Below are positions 7,836 to 16,453 of a stretch of 64,000 bases of DNA, piece after piece (position 1 is the first letter of the stretch; each line of letters opens with the position of its first letter). Origin of the DNA: Metabacillus niabensis (GTDB taxonomy: Bacteria > Bacillota > Bacilli > Bacillales > Bacillaceae). The notes under the pieces were generated by a model. The model had not been told where the DNA came from. It searched no databases and saw only the letters and a program-made list of their open reading frames with translations. Made by a program: the position numbers and the translations under genes. The stretch lies in contig NZ_CADEPK010000353.1 in assembly GCF_902829255.1 (NCBI RefSeq), positions 60,199 to 124,198 of the forward strand, given 5' to 3'.

Positions 7836-7857
7836 AAAATGTTCTTTTAATCAAACG

Positions 7858-8364
7858 TTAAACCCTATTACTCGTTGGAATATCATCAATTAAGAATTTC
7901 CCATCCTGATTGTCCACCACTAATCCACGAACTTTAACTTCTGGCGGAACTAATGCATGATGTCTGATGATATCAACACTTTTTTCGATATTCTCAATGA
8001 TGTTTTCTTTTCCATTTAGCCATTCATCTAGTGTACCGCCCTGAAACTCAGGTGTGCTATTTTGAAAAAGATAATCCAATGTATTTATCTTGTCTTTTAT
8101 TGCTTCAAGTTGAGTTGGTATTTTAACTGTGGGAGTCCGTTGATCTTTTGTTCCAACAACTAAAATCTCTTCAACATTGTCCTGATAAATAGCAATAACA
8201 ACAGCTCTCATTAAATCTCCATAAGGATGTGAAACGATGCAGCCATAGCTTTGTAGTGTTAGGATGTTTTCTGGTTGAATGGTCGTTACTTGTTGTAGGA
8301 TAGGCATTAATTCTTGTGCAAAGTCTGATATCACTAAAACCTTTTTATGTTTATTTAAATTCAT
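7858..8364 (-). CDS. ybcF: Carbonic-anhydrase-like protein without zinc ligands (YbcF-like)
   Basis: 168 residues; AAGGAG lies 8 bases before the ATG. The layout follows beta-carbonic anhydrase: V-L-V-I near residues 9-12, a central E-I-L-V-V-G strand (66-71) and a C-terminal P-P-E-V-K-V-R-G-L-V-V-D segment. The zinc site is gone: the C-x-D-x-R motif reads I-S-D-F-A-Q-E and the H-x-x-C motif reads G-T-K-D-Q-R. Catalysis by the classical mechanism is therefore unlikely. It is the last gene of the DAB operon, the position of ybcF in B. subtilis, suggesting a structural or regulatory part in bicarbonate uptake. Assignment rests on motif reading and gene order. Confidence 0.7.
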   Translation of the reverse strand: MNLNKHKKVLVISDFAQELMPILQQVTTIQPENILTLQSYGCIVSHPYGDLMRAVVIAIYQDNVEEILVVGTKDQRTPTVKIPTQLEAIKDKINTLDYLFQNSTPEFQGGTLDEWLNGKENIIENIEKSVDIIRHHALVPPEVKVRGLVVDNQDGKFLIDDIPTSNRV

Positions 8365-8420
8365 AAGACATACTCCTTCTCAATCATTTTTATGATTTTT
8401 TAACAATAATATTTTAGTAG

Positions 8421-11036
8421 TTACCAGTTTTCCCATCGACCATTTGGATCAACACTAGCAAGTCTAACCCATCCATTTTGAACCTTTTCTCGAAATGCTA
8501 AATCATGATTTAATAAACGCTCTACATAGTTTCTAGGTGCCTGGATAACAATTAGCAAACGAATTGGCGCATGAAAAGCTTCGTGATCTGATAGCATAAC
8601 AGATTGCCAAGGTAGTCCTGACAATAAGTCACTTGCATTCCCTTGCATAACACCTACTCCTGCTGTCACAGTTTGTGTTGCTTTATTTCCACTACCATAA
8701 TAATGAGGAGCTACCGTTGAAGCGTAATATTGTAAATTGATCATTTGCGCCACCGTTCCTGGACCAGCAATGATATTAGATAAGAGCTCACCGCCTTCAT
8801 CCTGCCTCCAATCATAATTATGAAGGAACGCTCTACCTTCCAAATCACACTCCTGTGTTAATTCACGTTGCCCGATAATAAACGATGCGTTACGAGCTAA
8901 CCCCCATTCAGGACGAATCTCACTCCAATCCTCTGCAAAACGGTGTGCTTCAGCATTAGGATTTTTAAGTTTCGATTTGAAATTCGGTAATTGAGCAAGA
9001 CGCTCTGCATTTGCATTTTGACTTACTTTCGGCATAATTGCCTCAATACGATTAAATGCTTCTTGTGCAGGTTCAGAAAGTTCAGGGACGTAAATCCAGC
9101 CTAATTCATCGACTGTTGTATGATGCTCTGCTGCGACGAAAACCGTATCATTAGGGATGTTAATACCTTCTGTAGAAAGGACTTCCCTTACCTCAGGTAA
9201 ATTGCATAAGGTAGCTAATACCCTTGCGTTAAATCCACCTGCAGCACCACCACATGCACCACATTCAAGAGCTGATGCATAAGGATTATTTGTACTTTGA
9301 CTACTATGTCCACATATCACGACTAATGGTGCAAAATCCTTTGTTAGTCCCATCATTTTTAGAGCTTGGCGCACATAATTCACTTTTTCCTCTTCAGAAA
9401 AGCCAACAGGTATGTCTGACTCTTCGTCATGAACATGATGAAGTGAGAGTGTCGTATCAGGTTTGTGCAACCATGACTTTCGAAAATTGCGGATGAACCG
9501 ATCTGCTTTTTTTGGTACAAAACTTCGTGCGACCATTTGCAAGCTAAGCAATGGGCCACTAATTTCAGGTAAAAATAAGCTTGTAAGTACATTCTGCTTC
9601 ATCGTCTTAAATGTATAGCTTATTGAATTTTCTACCTGCTTGCGTTGTTGAAAAGATTTAAATTCATTTTCATTTGCGATCTCTTTTATTTTGTGCTTGG
9701 GATTTTGAATAACCGGCAAGGATGGATGACAATGTTCATTCCCAAGTTCCCTAGTGGCAATCGGTAACCCAAAAAAACCAGCAATTCCAATCGTTTCAAA
9801 CGGGCCCTCATTTTCAAGATGGCGGCGAAAAGGCTCTGAACGTACATCAATACAAAAGGCTAATTGAGCCATTACAGTTTTTTTACTTTTAGGCTGTTTA
9901 GACGTAATCTTCTCTCTTAATCTGTCTGTGTGTGTTTGTTCCCAAGCCTCCAACCAAAGTTTTCTGCGAAGCTTTTCGTCAAAACGATAGGCAAATGATA
10001 AATATTCGGTTTGTTCAGACAGAGACATTCGTGACCAATCCTCGACCGAAAGACCGCCCCAATGAATCCATGCTGCTAAAAGTGATGGAATTGAAATCTT
10101 CTCCTCAGATTGTTGTTGCTTTGATAATGATACATAAGGTTTTACTAAAGCCAATTCCATGGAAATTCGAACCGCTAAATATTCGGTTAGAAGTTGTCGT
10201 TCATGACTCGATTGTTGGGAGCGCCAAAGCATCATTCCTGCCCATCCAGGTAAGGAAAGAAGATGGCCTTCTAGATAAGTTTGTATCTCTGAATAAGGGA
10301 TTTCCAGCGCAGATAATGATACTGTTAGTGCTTCATGTGCCTCTTGTGGTAAGTCTTTTAAGCTTTTTCGCTCGAGTTTGTTAAGTGATGGATCATATTG
10401 AATGAGACGATGCCACGCACGATAGAAACCTTCCTCTCGATTCGGCATTGTCCAACCTGCCTGTTGATCATCCAAATATAATTTGCACCACTTGATAACA
10501 TGATGATCGAGAATATTGATTAACGTTTCACCGTTTTCATTTTCTAATTTCGAGCTTATTGGTTTGCTTGTAACATCTTCAATGCCTTCCATATCAAGGC
10601 TAATGATTTCCTCAACTACTCTTTTTAACTCTGGTGAGGAAACGAGATTAGAAGGTAATGGTTCAAGCTTTAATGCTGCCTGGCAAAAAAGCTCTGCAGC
10701 TTCCCGTGGAATACGAAACGATTGTGAGTTTAGCCATTGTTGCAATCCCATTTGGAGAAAGGACTCATCAATCTCACCTCGTTCCTTTGCCGAAAGAATG
10801 ACGCTAGAACTAGGATAGATATCGACATCACGGATATTTTTAAGCAACTCAGCAACATGTTCAAATGTTTGCTTTTCAAGTCCGACCCAAGGATTACGTG
10901 CTGCAAACATAGAGATTGGCGAAAGTGGTGTAATGACTCTGCTAGCTGTTTCAACTAAATCATTCAGTTTATTTTCTTGAAAATCAGTATTTGTATTTTT
11001 CAAATGTCCTTTAGTTAATACTGATGTAACGCTCAT
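8421..11036 (-). CDS. dabA: DabA, inorganic carbon transporter subunit (DUF2309)
   Basis: 871 residues from ATG 11036, which overlaps the dabB stop as TGATG and has AAGGAGG 9 bases upstream; a GTG one codon earlier is also possible. It carries the zinc-site motifs of the DAB family: C-I-D-V-R-S-E (Cys395, Asp397) and C-G-H-S-S (His577) followed 15 residues later by E-C-G-A-C-G-G (Cys592). DabA resembles beta-carbonic anhydrase and works with DabB to hydrate CO2 vectorially to bicarbonate, accumulating inorganic carbon, as shown for Bacillus anthracis and Halothiobacillus. Length matches the family. The sequence looks intact. Confidence 0.93.
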   Translation of the reverse strand: MSVTSVLTKGHLKNTNTDFQENKLNDLVETASRVITPLSPISMFAARNPWVGLEKQTFEHVAELLKNIRDVDIYPSSSVILSAKERGEIDESFLQMGLQQWLNSQSFRIPREAAELFCQAALKLEPLPSNLVSSPELKRVVEEIISLDMEGIEDVTSKPISSKLENENGETLINILDHHVIKWCKLYLDDQQAGWTMPNREEGFYRAWHRLIQYDPSLNKLERKSLKDLPQEAHEALTVSLSALEIPYSEIQTYLEGHLLSLPGWAGMMLWRSQQSSHERQLLTEYLAVRISMELALVKPYVSLSKQQQSEEKISIPSLLAAWIHWGGLSVEDWSRMSLSEQTEYLSFAYRFDEKLRRKLWLEAWEQTHTDRLREKITSKQPKSKKTVMAQLAFCIDVRSEPFRRHLENEGPFETIGIAGFFGLPIATRELGNEHCHPSLPVIQNPKHKIKEIANENEFKSFQQRKQVENSISYTFKTMKQNVLTSLFLPEISGPLLSLQMVARSFVPKKADRFIRNFRKSWLHKPDTTLSLHHVHDEESDIPVGFSEEEKVNYVRQALKMMGLTKDFAPLVVICGHSSQSTNNPYASALECGACGGAAGGFNARVLATLCNLPEVREVLSTEGINIPNDTVFVAAEHHTTVDELGWIYVPELSEPAQEAFNRIEAIMPKVSQNANAERLAQLPNFKSKLKNPNAEAHRFAEDWSEIRPEWGLARNASFIIGQRELTQECDLEGRAFLHNYDWRQDEGGELLSNIIAGPGTVAQMINLQYYASTVAPHYYGSGNKATQTVTAGVGVMQGNASDLLSGLPWQSVMLSDHEAFHAPIRLLIVIQAPRNYVERLLNHDLAFREKVQNGWVRLASVDPNGRWENW

Positions 11037-12565
11037 CACTGATTACCTCCTTGGAATAAATATTGCTTAAGGTAGTTTGGATGACTTTCTACTGATTTAT
11101 ATTTCGCCTCACCAAATCGAACTAACCAAAGATAAAGGATAGCGAATGTAGTAGAAGATTGATTACGGGCAACTAAAGCCCCAATAGCACTACCAAATAA
11201 CAAGATGCAGACAACAACGATAACAGCTGCCATCGGAGGTTCACTTTGATAAACGACTGTATGCAACCACTGATGGAAAAGGTTATGAATGAAAAAGTAA
11301 ATCACCGAAAATACAACCACAAATAACAAACCAGCCATTCGAGCAATTTTTCCCTCTCCAAAAGCAACAAGTTGTGTCCAAGAAACAGACAACGACCACC
11401 CTAGAATAATTGCACTAACCAATTGATACCCCTCTTCTGGAGCCATCAGCCAAAAAGCTACCCCAACTAGTAAGCCTAGCCCACGCCCAAACATAATCGA
11501 TACTTTTGATGGTCTTTTATTATAACTAGTTGCAGGATGATAACTGCGTACTGCCGAACCAGCCTGTAAAAACAATGTAGCCTTGAACAAGCCATGTAAA
11601 ACTAGATGAATAATGGCTGCTAAATAGGCACCTAATGCACATTGAATGAGCATAAATCCCATTTGCGCAATCGTTGAGCCCACAAGCTGACGTTTATAGT
11701 CAACCTGGACTAAGCTAATTCCAGTTCCGATTAATACGGAAATACTCGCAAGAATTAGTAAAATCATTTGCGTTATATCCCCGTTAAAAAGAGGAGAAAA
11801 TCTCGTTAGCAATATCCCCCCCGCATTTACTAATCCTGCGTGCATAATTGCCGAAACAGGAGTTGGAGCAACTACAGACTCTATTAGCCATCGCTGGAAA
11901 GGCCATTGCGCTGCTGGAATCATCACAGCAAACATGATCAATAAATTAATTCCTGTTCTCTCCAAATCACCAAGTTGAGCTAAAATTTCATCAGTTAGAA
12001 CGAAAGATAGCTGCCATTGACCTGTGACTAGATAAAGCCAAACTACCGCAGATGATAGTAAAACCCAACTTATTGCAAATAAACGTCCTGAAACTCTTGC
12101 TGCCTCATTTGCAACTTTCCAGCTGCTGTTCAACCTTATAAGGAGGGTCAATCCGATAAGAGTTATCCCCCAGCATACGACCATTAAGCGAAGATCATCA
12201 CTTAACCAGGCAACTGAAGCTGCAGCTGTAGTGAAGGTAAAAAGTGTAAAATATTTTCTATATGAGCGATCACCCATTAAGTAACGAACGGAAAAGCGCT
12301 GAATAATTAAACCCATAAAAAGAACGAAGAAAGCCAATAACCAAGCTAAAGAATCTAGGTGCCAAAGACCGACAACTTCATTCGAATTAGTATTAATAAG
12401 TGCAAGTAATGAAACAAGTGGAGGTAAAGCAACAATAAAGATATGAATACGCACAAAGCTTAATGGCATTTTTGAATGTAAAAATATGAATCCACTTAAG
12501 CAAGAAGCAATAAGCATAATAAAATATAATGTTAAAAATGTTGATGAACTCAGCGAAACTAACAT
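11036..12565 (-). CDS. dabB: DabB, NuoL/NdhF-like membrane subunit of the DAB transporter
   Basis: 509 residues with about 13-14 hydrophobic helices and the proton-translocation signature of NADH-quinone oxidoreductase chain 5: P-V-S-A-I-M-H-A-G-L-V-N-A-G and H-L-V-L-H-G-L-F-K-A-T-L-F. AAAGGGAG precedes the ATG. DabB is taken to couple cation flow to CO2 hydration by DabA. It is the first gene of the dabB-dabA-ybcF unit, the order seen in B. subtilis (ndhF-ybcC-ybcF). A terminator-like hairpin lies only 64 bases before its ATG, with a promoter about 300 bases further up. Confidence 0.9.
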   Translation of the reverse strand: MLVSLSSSTFLTLYFIMLIASCLSGFIFLHSKMPLSFVRIHIFIVALPPLVSLLALINTNSNEVVGLWHLDSLAWLLAFFVLFMGLIIQRFSVRYLMGDRSYRKYFTLFTFTTAAASVAWLSDDLRLMVVCWGITLIGLTLLIRLNSSWKVANEAARVSGRLFAISWVLLSSAVVWLYLVTGQWQLSFVLTDEILAQLGDLERTGINLLIMFAVMIPAAQWPFQRWLIESVVAPTPVSAIMHAGLVNAGGILLTRFSPLFNGDITQMILLILASISVLIGTGISLVQVDYKRQLVGSTIAQMGFMLIQCALGAYLAAIIHLVLHGLFKATLFLQAGSAVRSYHPATSYNKRPSKVSIMFGRGLGLLVGVAFWLMAPEEGYQLVSAIILGWSLSVSWTQLVAFGEGKIARMAGLLFVVVFSVIYFFIHNLFHQWLHTVVYQSEPPMAAVIVVVCILLFGSAIGALVARNQSSTTFAILYLWLVRFGEAKYKSVESHPNYLKQYLFQGGNQ

Positions 12566-12628
12566 TTAAAATTCTCCCTTTTAATTAAGCTGACATTTCC
12601 CATAAATCCCATTTGATATTTACCCAAT

Positions 12629-12692
12629 AAAAAAACCGACAACCTCAAAATTCAATGATGTTTTAAAATCATTGAATTTTGAAAATTGTCGG
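12629..12692 (-). terminator. Intrinsic terminator in the dabB leader (possible attenuator)
   Basis: Large two-part stem: outer 7 bp (12636-12642 with 12686-12692, CCGACAA/TTGTCGG) and inner perfect 15 bp (12645-12659 with 12668-12682), followed on the minus strand by seven T (12635-12629). Only 64 bases separate it from the dabB ATG, and I see no promoter in those bases. Confidence 0.75.
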
Positions 12693-12927
12693 CTTCACTT
12701 CAACTAACTTTACCGAAGTTTTTTGAAGAGCTACCATTTATAATTAATTACAGCTTTTGTTTTAATCTCATTTGTCTAAGTTATGGAATTCTAGACTTAT
12801 ATTTCAATCCCCTTCAGATTTTCGGATACTTTTTCATTCAGTCAATATAACTATTAACAAAATGCTAAAGCCCTAATCATCATGAAAGTAATTGAAAATA
12901 ACAACTACCGATTATTATGTTAAATTT

Positions 12928-12957
12928 AATATAAACTAAATTTTTTTAATTTGTCAA
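12928..12957 (-). promoter_or_regulatory. Sigma-A-type promoter upstream of the DAB operon
   Basis: On the minus strand TTGACA (12957-12952), spacer of 18 and TATATT (12933-12928), or TTATAT with a spacer of 17. Predicted transcripts would start near 12920 and meet the terminator at 12692-12629 before dabB. Confidence 0.55.
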
Positions 12958-13072
12958 CTTCTTGATGAGATTTTATTTTCGGTTATATTAGTCAATCGCT
13001 TTTAGCCATTGATACTTTACACATTAAATAATTTTTTTAAAAGCCATATGCTAGCCTATCTTAAATAGATTT

Positions 13073-13435
13073 TTAAAATTTTTTCTCAAGATCATTAAAC
13101 AATTTAAATACCATTATTCGTTCTCCCGTGCGAGAGCTGAGGTCAGTATGAAAGCTTTTTACCTTTTCCCCTGTTACCGTTAAGACAATATTATAAAGCT
13201 CTTCGATACCTGATTCAACTAGCTCCGAACGTGTCCGCTTTATATTTAACATTCCACCTTTTGTTTCACATACGTTATATTCAGCAGGTGTTAAAATCCC
13301 TTGTAAATTTACAATGATCATATCCCGTAAAATATCTGTCTTAACAGATATAGAGCCACGCCCAAGAAAATCCTTTTCCCATTGCGTAATAGCCTTGCTT
13401 ATTTCTGATTCGATAAAACCTTTTGATTTTTCCAT
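13073..13435 (-). CDS. ybcI: DUF2294 family protein (YbcI-like)
   Basis: 120 residues from ATG 13435, preceded at 12 bases by GAGGAGG; the longer frame adds 33 residues that do not fit the family. The pattern G-R-G-S-x-S-V-K-T-D-I-L-R-D-M-I-I-V-N-L-Q-G-I-L-T-P-A-E and the C-terminal T-G-E-K-V-K-S-F-H-T-D-L match DUF2294. Function is unknown. In B. subtilis the homologue ybcI lies in the same ybc cluster as ndhF-ybcC-ybcF, so conserved proximity suggests a link with inorganic carbon accumulation. Here it sits upstream of dabB but is separated by a long leader and a separate promoter. Confidence 0.75.
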   Translation of the reverse strand: MEKSKGFIESEISKAITQWEKDFLGRGSISVKTDILRDMIIVNLQGILTPAEYNVCETKGGMLNIKRTRSELVESGIEELYNIVLTVTGEKVKSFHTDLSSRTGERIMVFKLFNDLEKKF

Positions 13436-13973
13436 TTTCTTGTGTATCCTCCTCAAAAGAAACATGTCATTCATAACGACCAACATATTTGGATGTACTC
13501 TTATTTTCACTTCACGAGGTGTGAAATGATACAAATATCTAATAAAAATTGCTTCCCCTTTATCAAAAGGATCAACTATTTAACCCTAAGTATAATAGTT
13601 TGACGATCTTTTGCTTCTTAGAATAAATGAGTAAGGTATCATTCTGCAAGAAAAAAAATCGAATTCAATTTCGCTAACCATGAATCTCTCTGCAAAATTG
13701 GTTCTAATTTACTATAAATGACTGAATGCAGAAAATCGAGAGAAGGAACAAAAGCGGAAATTAAAAAACTTTATTAAAATAGCATCGAATTCAATCAAGG
13801 AGCCTAACATTTTGACTGATCTTTCCAAATAGTTGAGGTTTTGCGAGGTTATCCCATGTGTTAAATAACATTAAATCTACGACATTTTAAAGGATTTATT
13901 ACTATATGCATTAATTCACCTTTAAAAAAATATAAAAAAAGCAACCATTCAAAAGTTGCTTTTTCAAAATATC
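13436..13973. other. Intergenic region between DUF2294 and DUF817 genes
   Basis: 538 bp without an intact gene. Around 13711-13757 is a patch that resembles 7305-7350; read in the same frame it is interrupted by a TGA. The DUF817 terminator occupies the right end. The rest holds no feature I recognise. Confidence 0.45.
13934..13965 (-). terminator. Terminator of the yoaS-yozG-yoaT unit
   Basis: Stem AGCAAC (13940-13945) / GTTGCT (13955-13960), extended by flanking A and T runs; seven T follow on the minus strand. Confidence 0.7.
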
Positions 13974-14801
13974 TTATTCACTCTTTTGTATACTAGAAGA
14001 ATTTTCAACAATGCTCCCCTTGCTAATATCAATCCTAGTAGGATTTCCCCCTTTAATAAGCTTTAACGTCGCTACGATAAGAAAGCTAACAATCACTAAT
14101 AAGAGCCATGAGCTCACCTTGCCTAGATGGACGAGACTCCATGCCTTCGTTTGGTTTGGATATTCCCAAGCGCCAAAGAACGTTGCGATGTTTTCAGCGA
14201 TCCATATGAAAAATCCGATGAGGACAAAGGAAAGTGCAAGTGGCATACGGTAGAGAGTTCCACCAACCTCATATGTAACCCACGCTTTCCAAAAGACAAT
14301 TATGACAAGGCCCGATAACCACCAGCGGACATCAATCCAATAATGGTGGGTGAAAAAATTCAAATAAATCGCAGCTGCAAGAGGGACAACGACAAAAAAT
14401 GGTGGCCACTTGACCAATTGAACGTTAAGTCTCCGCCACGCCTGACAAAGATAACTCGCCACACTTGCGTACATAAATCCACTGTACAAAGGCACTCCAA
14501 AAACTTTGAAATATCCTTCCTCTGGATAAGACCATGAGCCCATATGTACCTTAAAAATTTCAAGCGCAAGTCCAATTAGGTGGAACAATGAAATGACCTT
14601 TAGCTCATCCTTTGTTTCAAGCCCAGAACGCACCATCAACCACTGCATGAAAAGGCAAATGATAAGCAGCCAATCATACCTTGGCAAAAAGGGAAGCGGA
14701 ATGATTTTTGTCAACGCCAGAGAAGCAAAAATCACGACAGGAAACAAACATGATAAGGCCTGCTCCCACCCAAAACGAACGAGCTGTTTAAGTGCTCTCA
14801 T
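13974..14801 (-). CDS. yoaT: DUF817 family membrane protein (YoaT-like)
   Basis: 275 residues with about eight hydrophobic helices. GGGAGG lies 9 bases before the ATG. The motifs H-x-x-G-L-x-L-E-I-F-K, G-S-W-S-Y-P, G-V-P-L-Y-S-G-F-M-Y and I-A-E-N-I-x-T-F-x-G-A-W-x-Y-P are those of DUF817, whose member in B. subtilis is YoaT. The function is unknown. The neighbours yozG-like and yoaS-like genes upstream reproduce the B. subtilis cluster, arguing for a common role. A decayed copy of the 3' end of this gene lies at 7583-7835. Confidence 0.85.
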   Translation of the reverse strand: MRALKQLVRFGWEQALSCLFPVVIFASLALTKIIPLPFLPRYDWLLIICLFMQWLMVRSGLETKDELKVISLFHLIGLALEIFKVHMGSWSYPEEGYFKVFGVPLYSGFMYASVASYLCQAWRRLNVQLVKWPPFFVVVPLAAAIYLNFFTHHYWIDVRWWLSGLVIIVFWKAWVTYEVGGTLYRMPLALSFVLIGFFIWIAENIATFFGAWEYPNQTKAWSLVHLGKVSSWLLLVIVSFLIVATLKLIKGGNPTRIDISKGSIVENSSSIQKSE

Positions 14802-14895
14802 ACTTAAAGCCTCCCTCGGTTTTTTCTTCTTACTATATAAAAATCATGACTACTATAGTAGCTTTTAGATTTAACGATAAATGTTCACTGCAAAA

Positions 14896-15120
14896 TTATG
14901 ATTCTTGAATATCTTCATCGTTTTTGTATTCTAAAATATCCCCAGGCTGACATTCTAACGCCTTGCAAATCGCATCTAAAGTCGAAAGCCGAATCGCCTT
15001 TGCTTTTCCATTTTTCAAGATTGAAAGGTTAGCCATTGTGATTCCAACCCTTTCCGAAAGCTCTGTCACGCTCATTTTCCGTTTAGCTAGCATTACATCA
15101 ATATTGATTATTATTGCCAT
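14896..15120 (-). CDS. yozG: XRE family HTH regulator (YozG-like)
   Basis: 74 residues, essentially one Cro/CI-type helix-turn-helix: M-L-A-K-R-K-M-S-V-T-E-L-S-E-R-V-G-I, then N-L-S-x-L-K-N-G-K-A-K-A-I-R, and a C-terminal L-E-C-Q-P-G-D-I-L-E-Y. Such small regulators are regularly paired with DUF2975 membrane proteins, as here, with 9 bases between the genes. GAGGTGATA precedes the ATG. It probably controls its own operon in response to a signal sensed by the membrane partner; that coupling is inference from the family. Confidence 0.88.
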   Translation of the reverse strand: MAIIINIDVMLAKRKMSVTELSERVGITMANLSILKNGKAKAIRLSTLDAICKALECQPGDILEYKNDEDIQES

Positions 15121-15129
15121 ATTATCACC

Positions 15130-15606
15130 TCAGACTACTAAGTCATTTTCAGATTTTATATCAATCGCTTCTTGTAAAAGCCTTTGAAGAACTGCAGCAA
15201 ATACCGCAATGACCAGCGAAGCAAAGATAGGGACCATTCCGAATATGATAAGTCCTGGCGCATCGTCTTTCTCTGCTACGAGATAAACAAATGGCATCAA
15301 TACGACATACAAGCTACTGATAGTAACTGCACAATATTTGATATTTTTTAAAGCTTTCACAGAAATTTGTGAAAAGGCTTTGTTCTCGTCAATATAATTT
15401 AAAAGTCGAAAGGCATTATACAATGCAAAATAAAACGGGATCGCCGACACATACATACCAATTAAAATTGGATAAAGTAAATAAGCATAAGCTGGATTTA
15501 CCGGATTATTCATTAGCTTAATCAAGCCAAATATGCACAAAGCAAGAACTGGAGTTCCAATTAGAAAAACAGCTATTTTTAAAAAGAGTGTAGAACCAGA
15601 TTTCAT
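15130..15606 (-). CDS. yoaS: DUF2975 family membrane protein (YoaS-like)
   Basis: 158 residues with four membrane helices, the usual length and topology of DUF2975. GAGGTG lies 7 bases before the ATG. It heads the yoaS-yozG-yoaT unit. Members are almost always next to a short XRE regulator and are thought to be membrane partners of it, but no activity has been established. The conserved central F-R-L-L-N-Y-I-D-E-N-K-A-F-S-x-I-S-V-K-A-L-K-N-I-K segment is the family hallmark. Confidence 0.85.
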   Translation of the reverse strand: MKSGSTLFLKIAVFLIGTPVLALCIFGLIKLMNNPVNPAYAYLLYPILIGMYVSAIPFYFALYNAFRLLNYIDENKAFSQISVKALKNIKYCAVTISSLYVVLMPFVYLVAEKDDAPGLIIFGMVPIFASLVIAVFAAVLQRLLQEAIDIKSENDLVV

Positions 15607-16057
15607 AAAAAAAGCACCTCACTTGTTTATTTTCAAATTGATTATAATACACGATTTATCGTTTTACAATAAAAAGTTATTGTATTTAATGATATTATTA
15701 TTGTTCAATAGTAGTTATCTAGAACTATTCACATGTCCTCAATATTGAAATTGAGTATAACTTCCTAATGAAATTTTGCGCGGCGGAAAACCTTTATTGT
15801 GTTTCCATATGATGACCTTAAGAGGTTAAAATCTTTATATAAAGTGGTTAATTAGGGAGTATGAACCTGATTCATGCTTGTACATCTTTTCTCTATACAC
15901 TTGTTGTTATAATAACAACTAAAATATTTCTCCAAATTCGTATTTTTATCCTAAAATACACAAGACTTACTCGAATATATAAAAATAAAAGGCAACGGAA
16001 AACTTCATTATTTTTCCATCACCTTTATTTTTAGATTAAGCAACTATTATTGAGCGA
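15607..16057. other. Intergenic region between YoaS gene and formate dehydrogenase operon end
   Basis: 451 bp. It holds the yoaS promoter region, a 17-base palindrome at 15903-15919 and, at 15981-16032, the terminator of the formate dehydrogenase operon. No coding frame with a ribosome binding site is visible. Confidence 0.5.
15981..16032 (-). terminator. Terminator of the formate dehydrogenase operon
   Basis: Imperfect stem: AAAATAAAAGG with CCTTTATTTT outside and GGAAAA with TTTTCC inside, loop about CTTCATTAT. On the minus strand it ends in TTTTATTTTTA. Confidence 0.65.
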
Positions 16058-16186
16058 TTATTCTTCCTGCTCTTCAACATCAACATACCTGTCTTTCATA
16101 CAATTATCGCAAACACCATAGATGTCATACGCCTCTTCCTCCTGGTGTTCCTCTGTTCTTCCGCAAACCTCACAAATTTTCGGCAT
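16058..16186 (-). CDS. 42-residue CxxC zinc-ribbon-like protein
   Basis: Short gene: ATG 16186 with AAGAGGTG 6 bases upstream, 42 codons, stop TTA complement at 16058. The product has C-E-V-C at residues 5-8 and C-D-N-C at 26-29, a spacing that suits one zinc ribbon or rubredoxin-like knuckle, followed by an acidic tail. It lies 11 bases after the HMA-like gene and before the operon terminator, so it is the last gene of the formate dehydrogenase operon. A metal-delivery or adaptor role is inference; I know no characterised homologue. Confidence 0.7.
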   Translation of the reverse strand: MPKICEVCGRTEEHQEEEAYDIYGVCDNCMKDRYVDVEEQEE

Positions 16187-16197
16187 ACTATCACCTC

Positions 16198-16431
16198 TTA
16201 TTGTTTAATTGGTCCTTCTTCATTCCTCACTTCAAAGCCGCTATCAACAATTGCCTGGTGAAAGTCTTGGATGGAGGCAGCCTTTTCATCATAGGAAATC
16301 GTTGCTTCACCCTTATCGAGCTGAATCTCGACATTGCGAATTCCCCACACATCATGTAACGTTTCACTTACTCTTTTCGCATCCTCTGGTGTGTTCATAT
16401 CTTTTAGGGAAATCGTTTTTTTCACTACCAT
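16198..16431 (-). CDS. HMA-fold protein lacking the CxxC metal site
   Basis: 77 residues from ATG 16431 (AAAGGGG 8 bases upstream; the GTG three codons earlier overlaps that site). The sequence follows the heavy-metal-associated fold: beta strand V-V-K-K-T-I-S-L-K-D-M, helix with A-K-R-V-S-E-T-L, strand V-W-G-I-R-N-V-E-I-Q-L-D-K-G-E-A-T-I-S-Y-D, helix D-F-H-Q-A-I-V-D-S-G-F-E-V. Where copper chaperones have G-M-x-C-x-x-C this one has D-M-N-T-P-E-D, so it has no cysteine ligand. Location inside the formate dehydrogenase operon suggests an accessory role other than copper transfer. Confidence 0.65.
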   Translation of the reverse strand: MVVKKTISLKDMNTPEDAKRVSETLHDVWGIRNVEIQLDKGEATISYDEKAASIQDFHQAIVDSGFEVRNEEGPIKQ

Positions 16432-16453
16432 CTTTAACACCCCTTTGTCTACG

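Larger units (their letters stand above)
7190..7857. other. Decayed intergenic region between LysR gene and DAB operon
   Basis: 668 bp without an intact long gene. It contains a 23-codon plus-strand frame with a good ribosome binding site, two hairpins (7523-7544, 7557-7582) and a degraded copy of the 3' end of the DUF817 gene found at 13974-14801. Around 7305-7350 a further patch resembles 13711-13757. Confidence 0.6.
12566..13072 (-). other. Long leader between DUF2294 gene and dabB
   Basis: 507 bp without a gene. It contains a consensus-like promoter (12957-12928), about 230 bases of leader, a strong intrinsic terminator, then 64 bases with the dabB ribosome binding site. The leader includes a GTCTAG/CTTAGAC helix candidate and a TCGG that could pair with the CCGA of the terminator's 5' arm. 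No known riboswitch family is recognised. Confidence 0.5.

Noticed and set aside
9932..10384. Long plus-strand frame inside dabA
   Set aside because: It lies opposite the well-conserved dabA coding frame, has no ribosome binding site, and its product resembles no family; a shadow frame.
15903..15919. Palindrome GTTGTTATAATAACAAC as operator
   Set aside because: AT-rich and in the middle of a 451-bp gap with no nearby start; such palindromes occur by chance in this composition.
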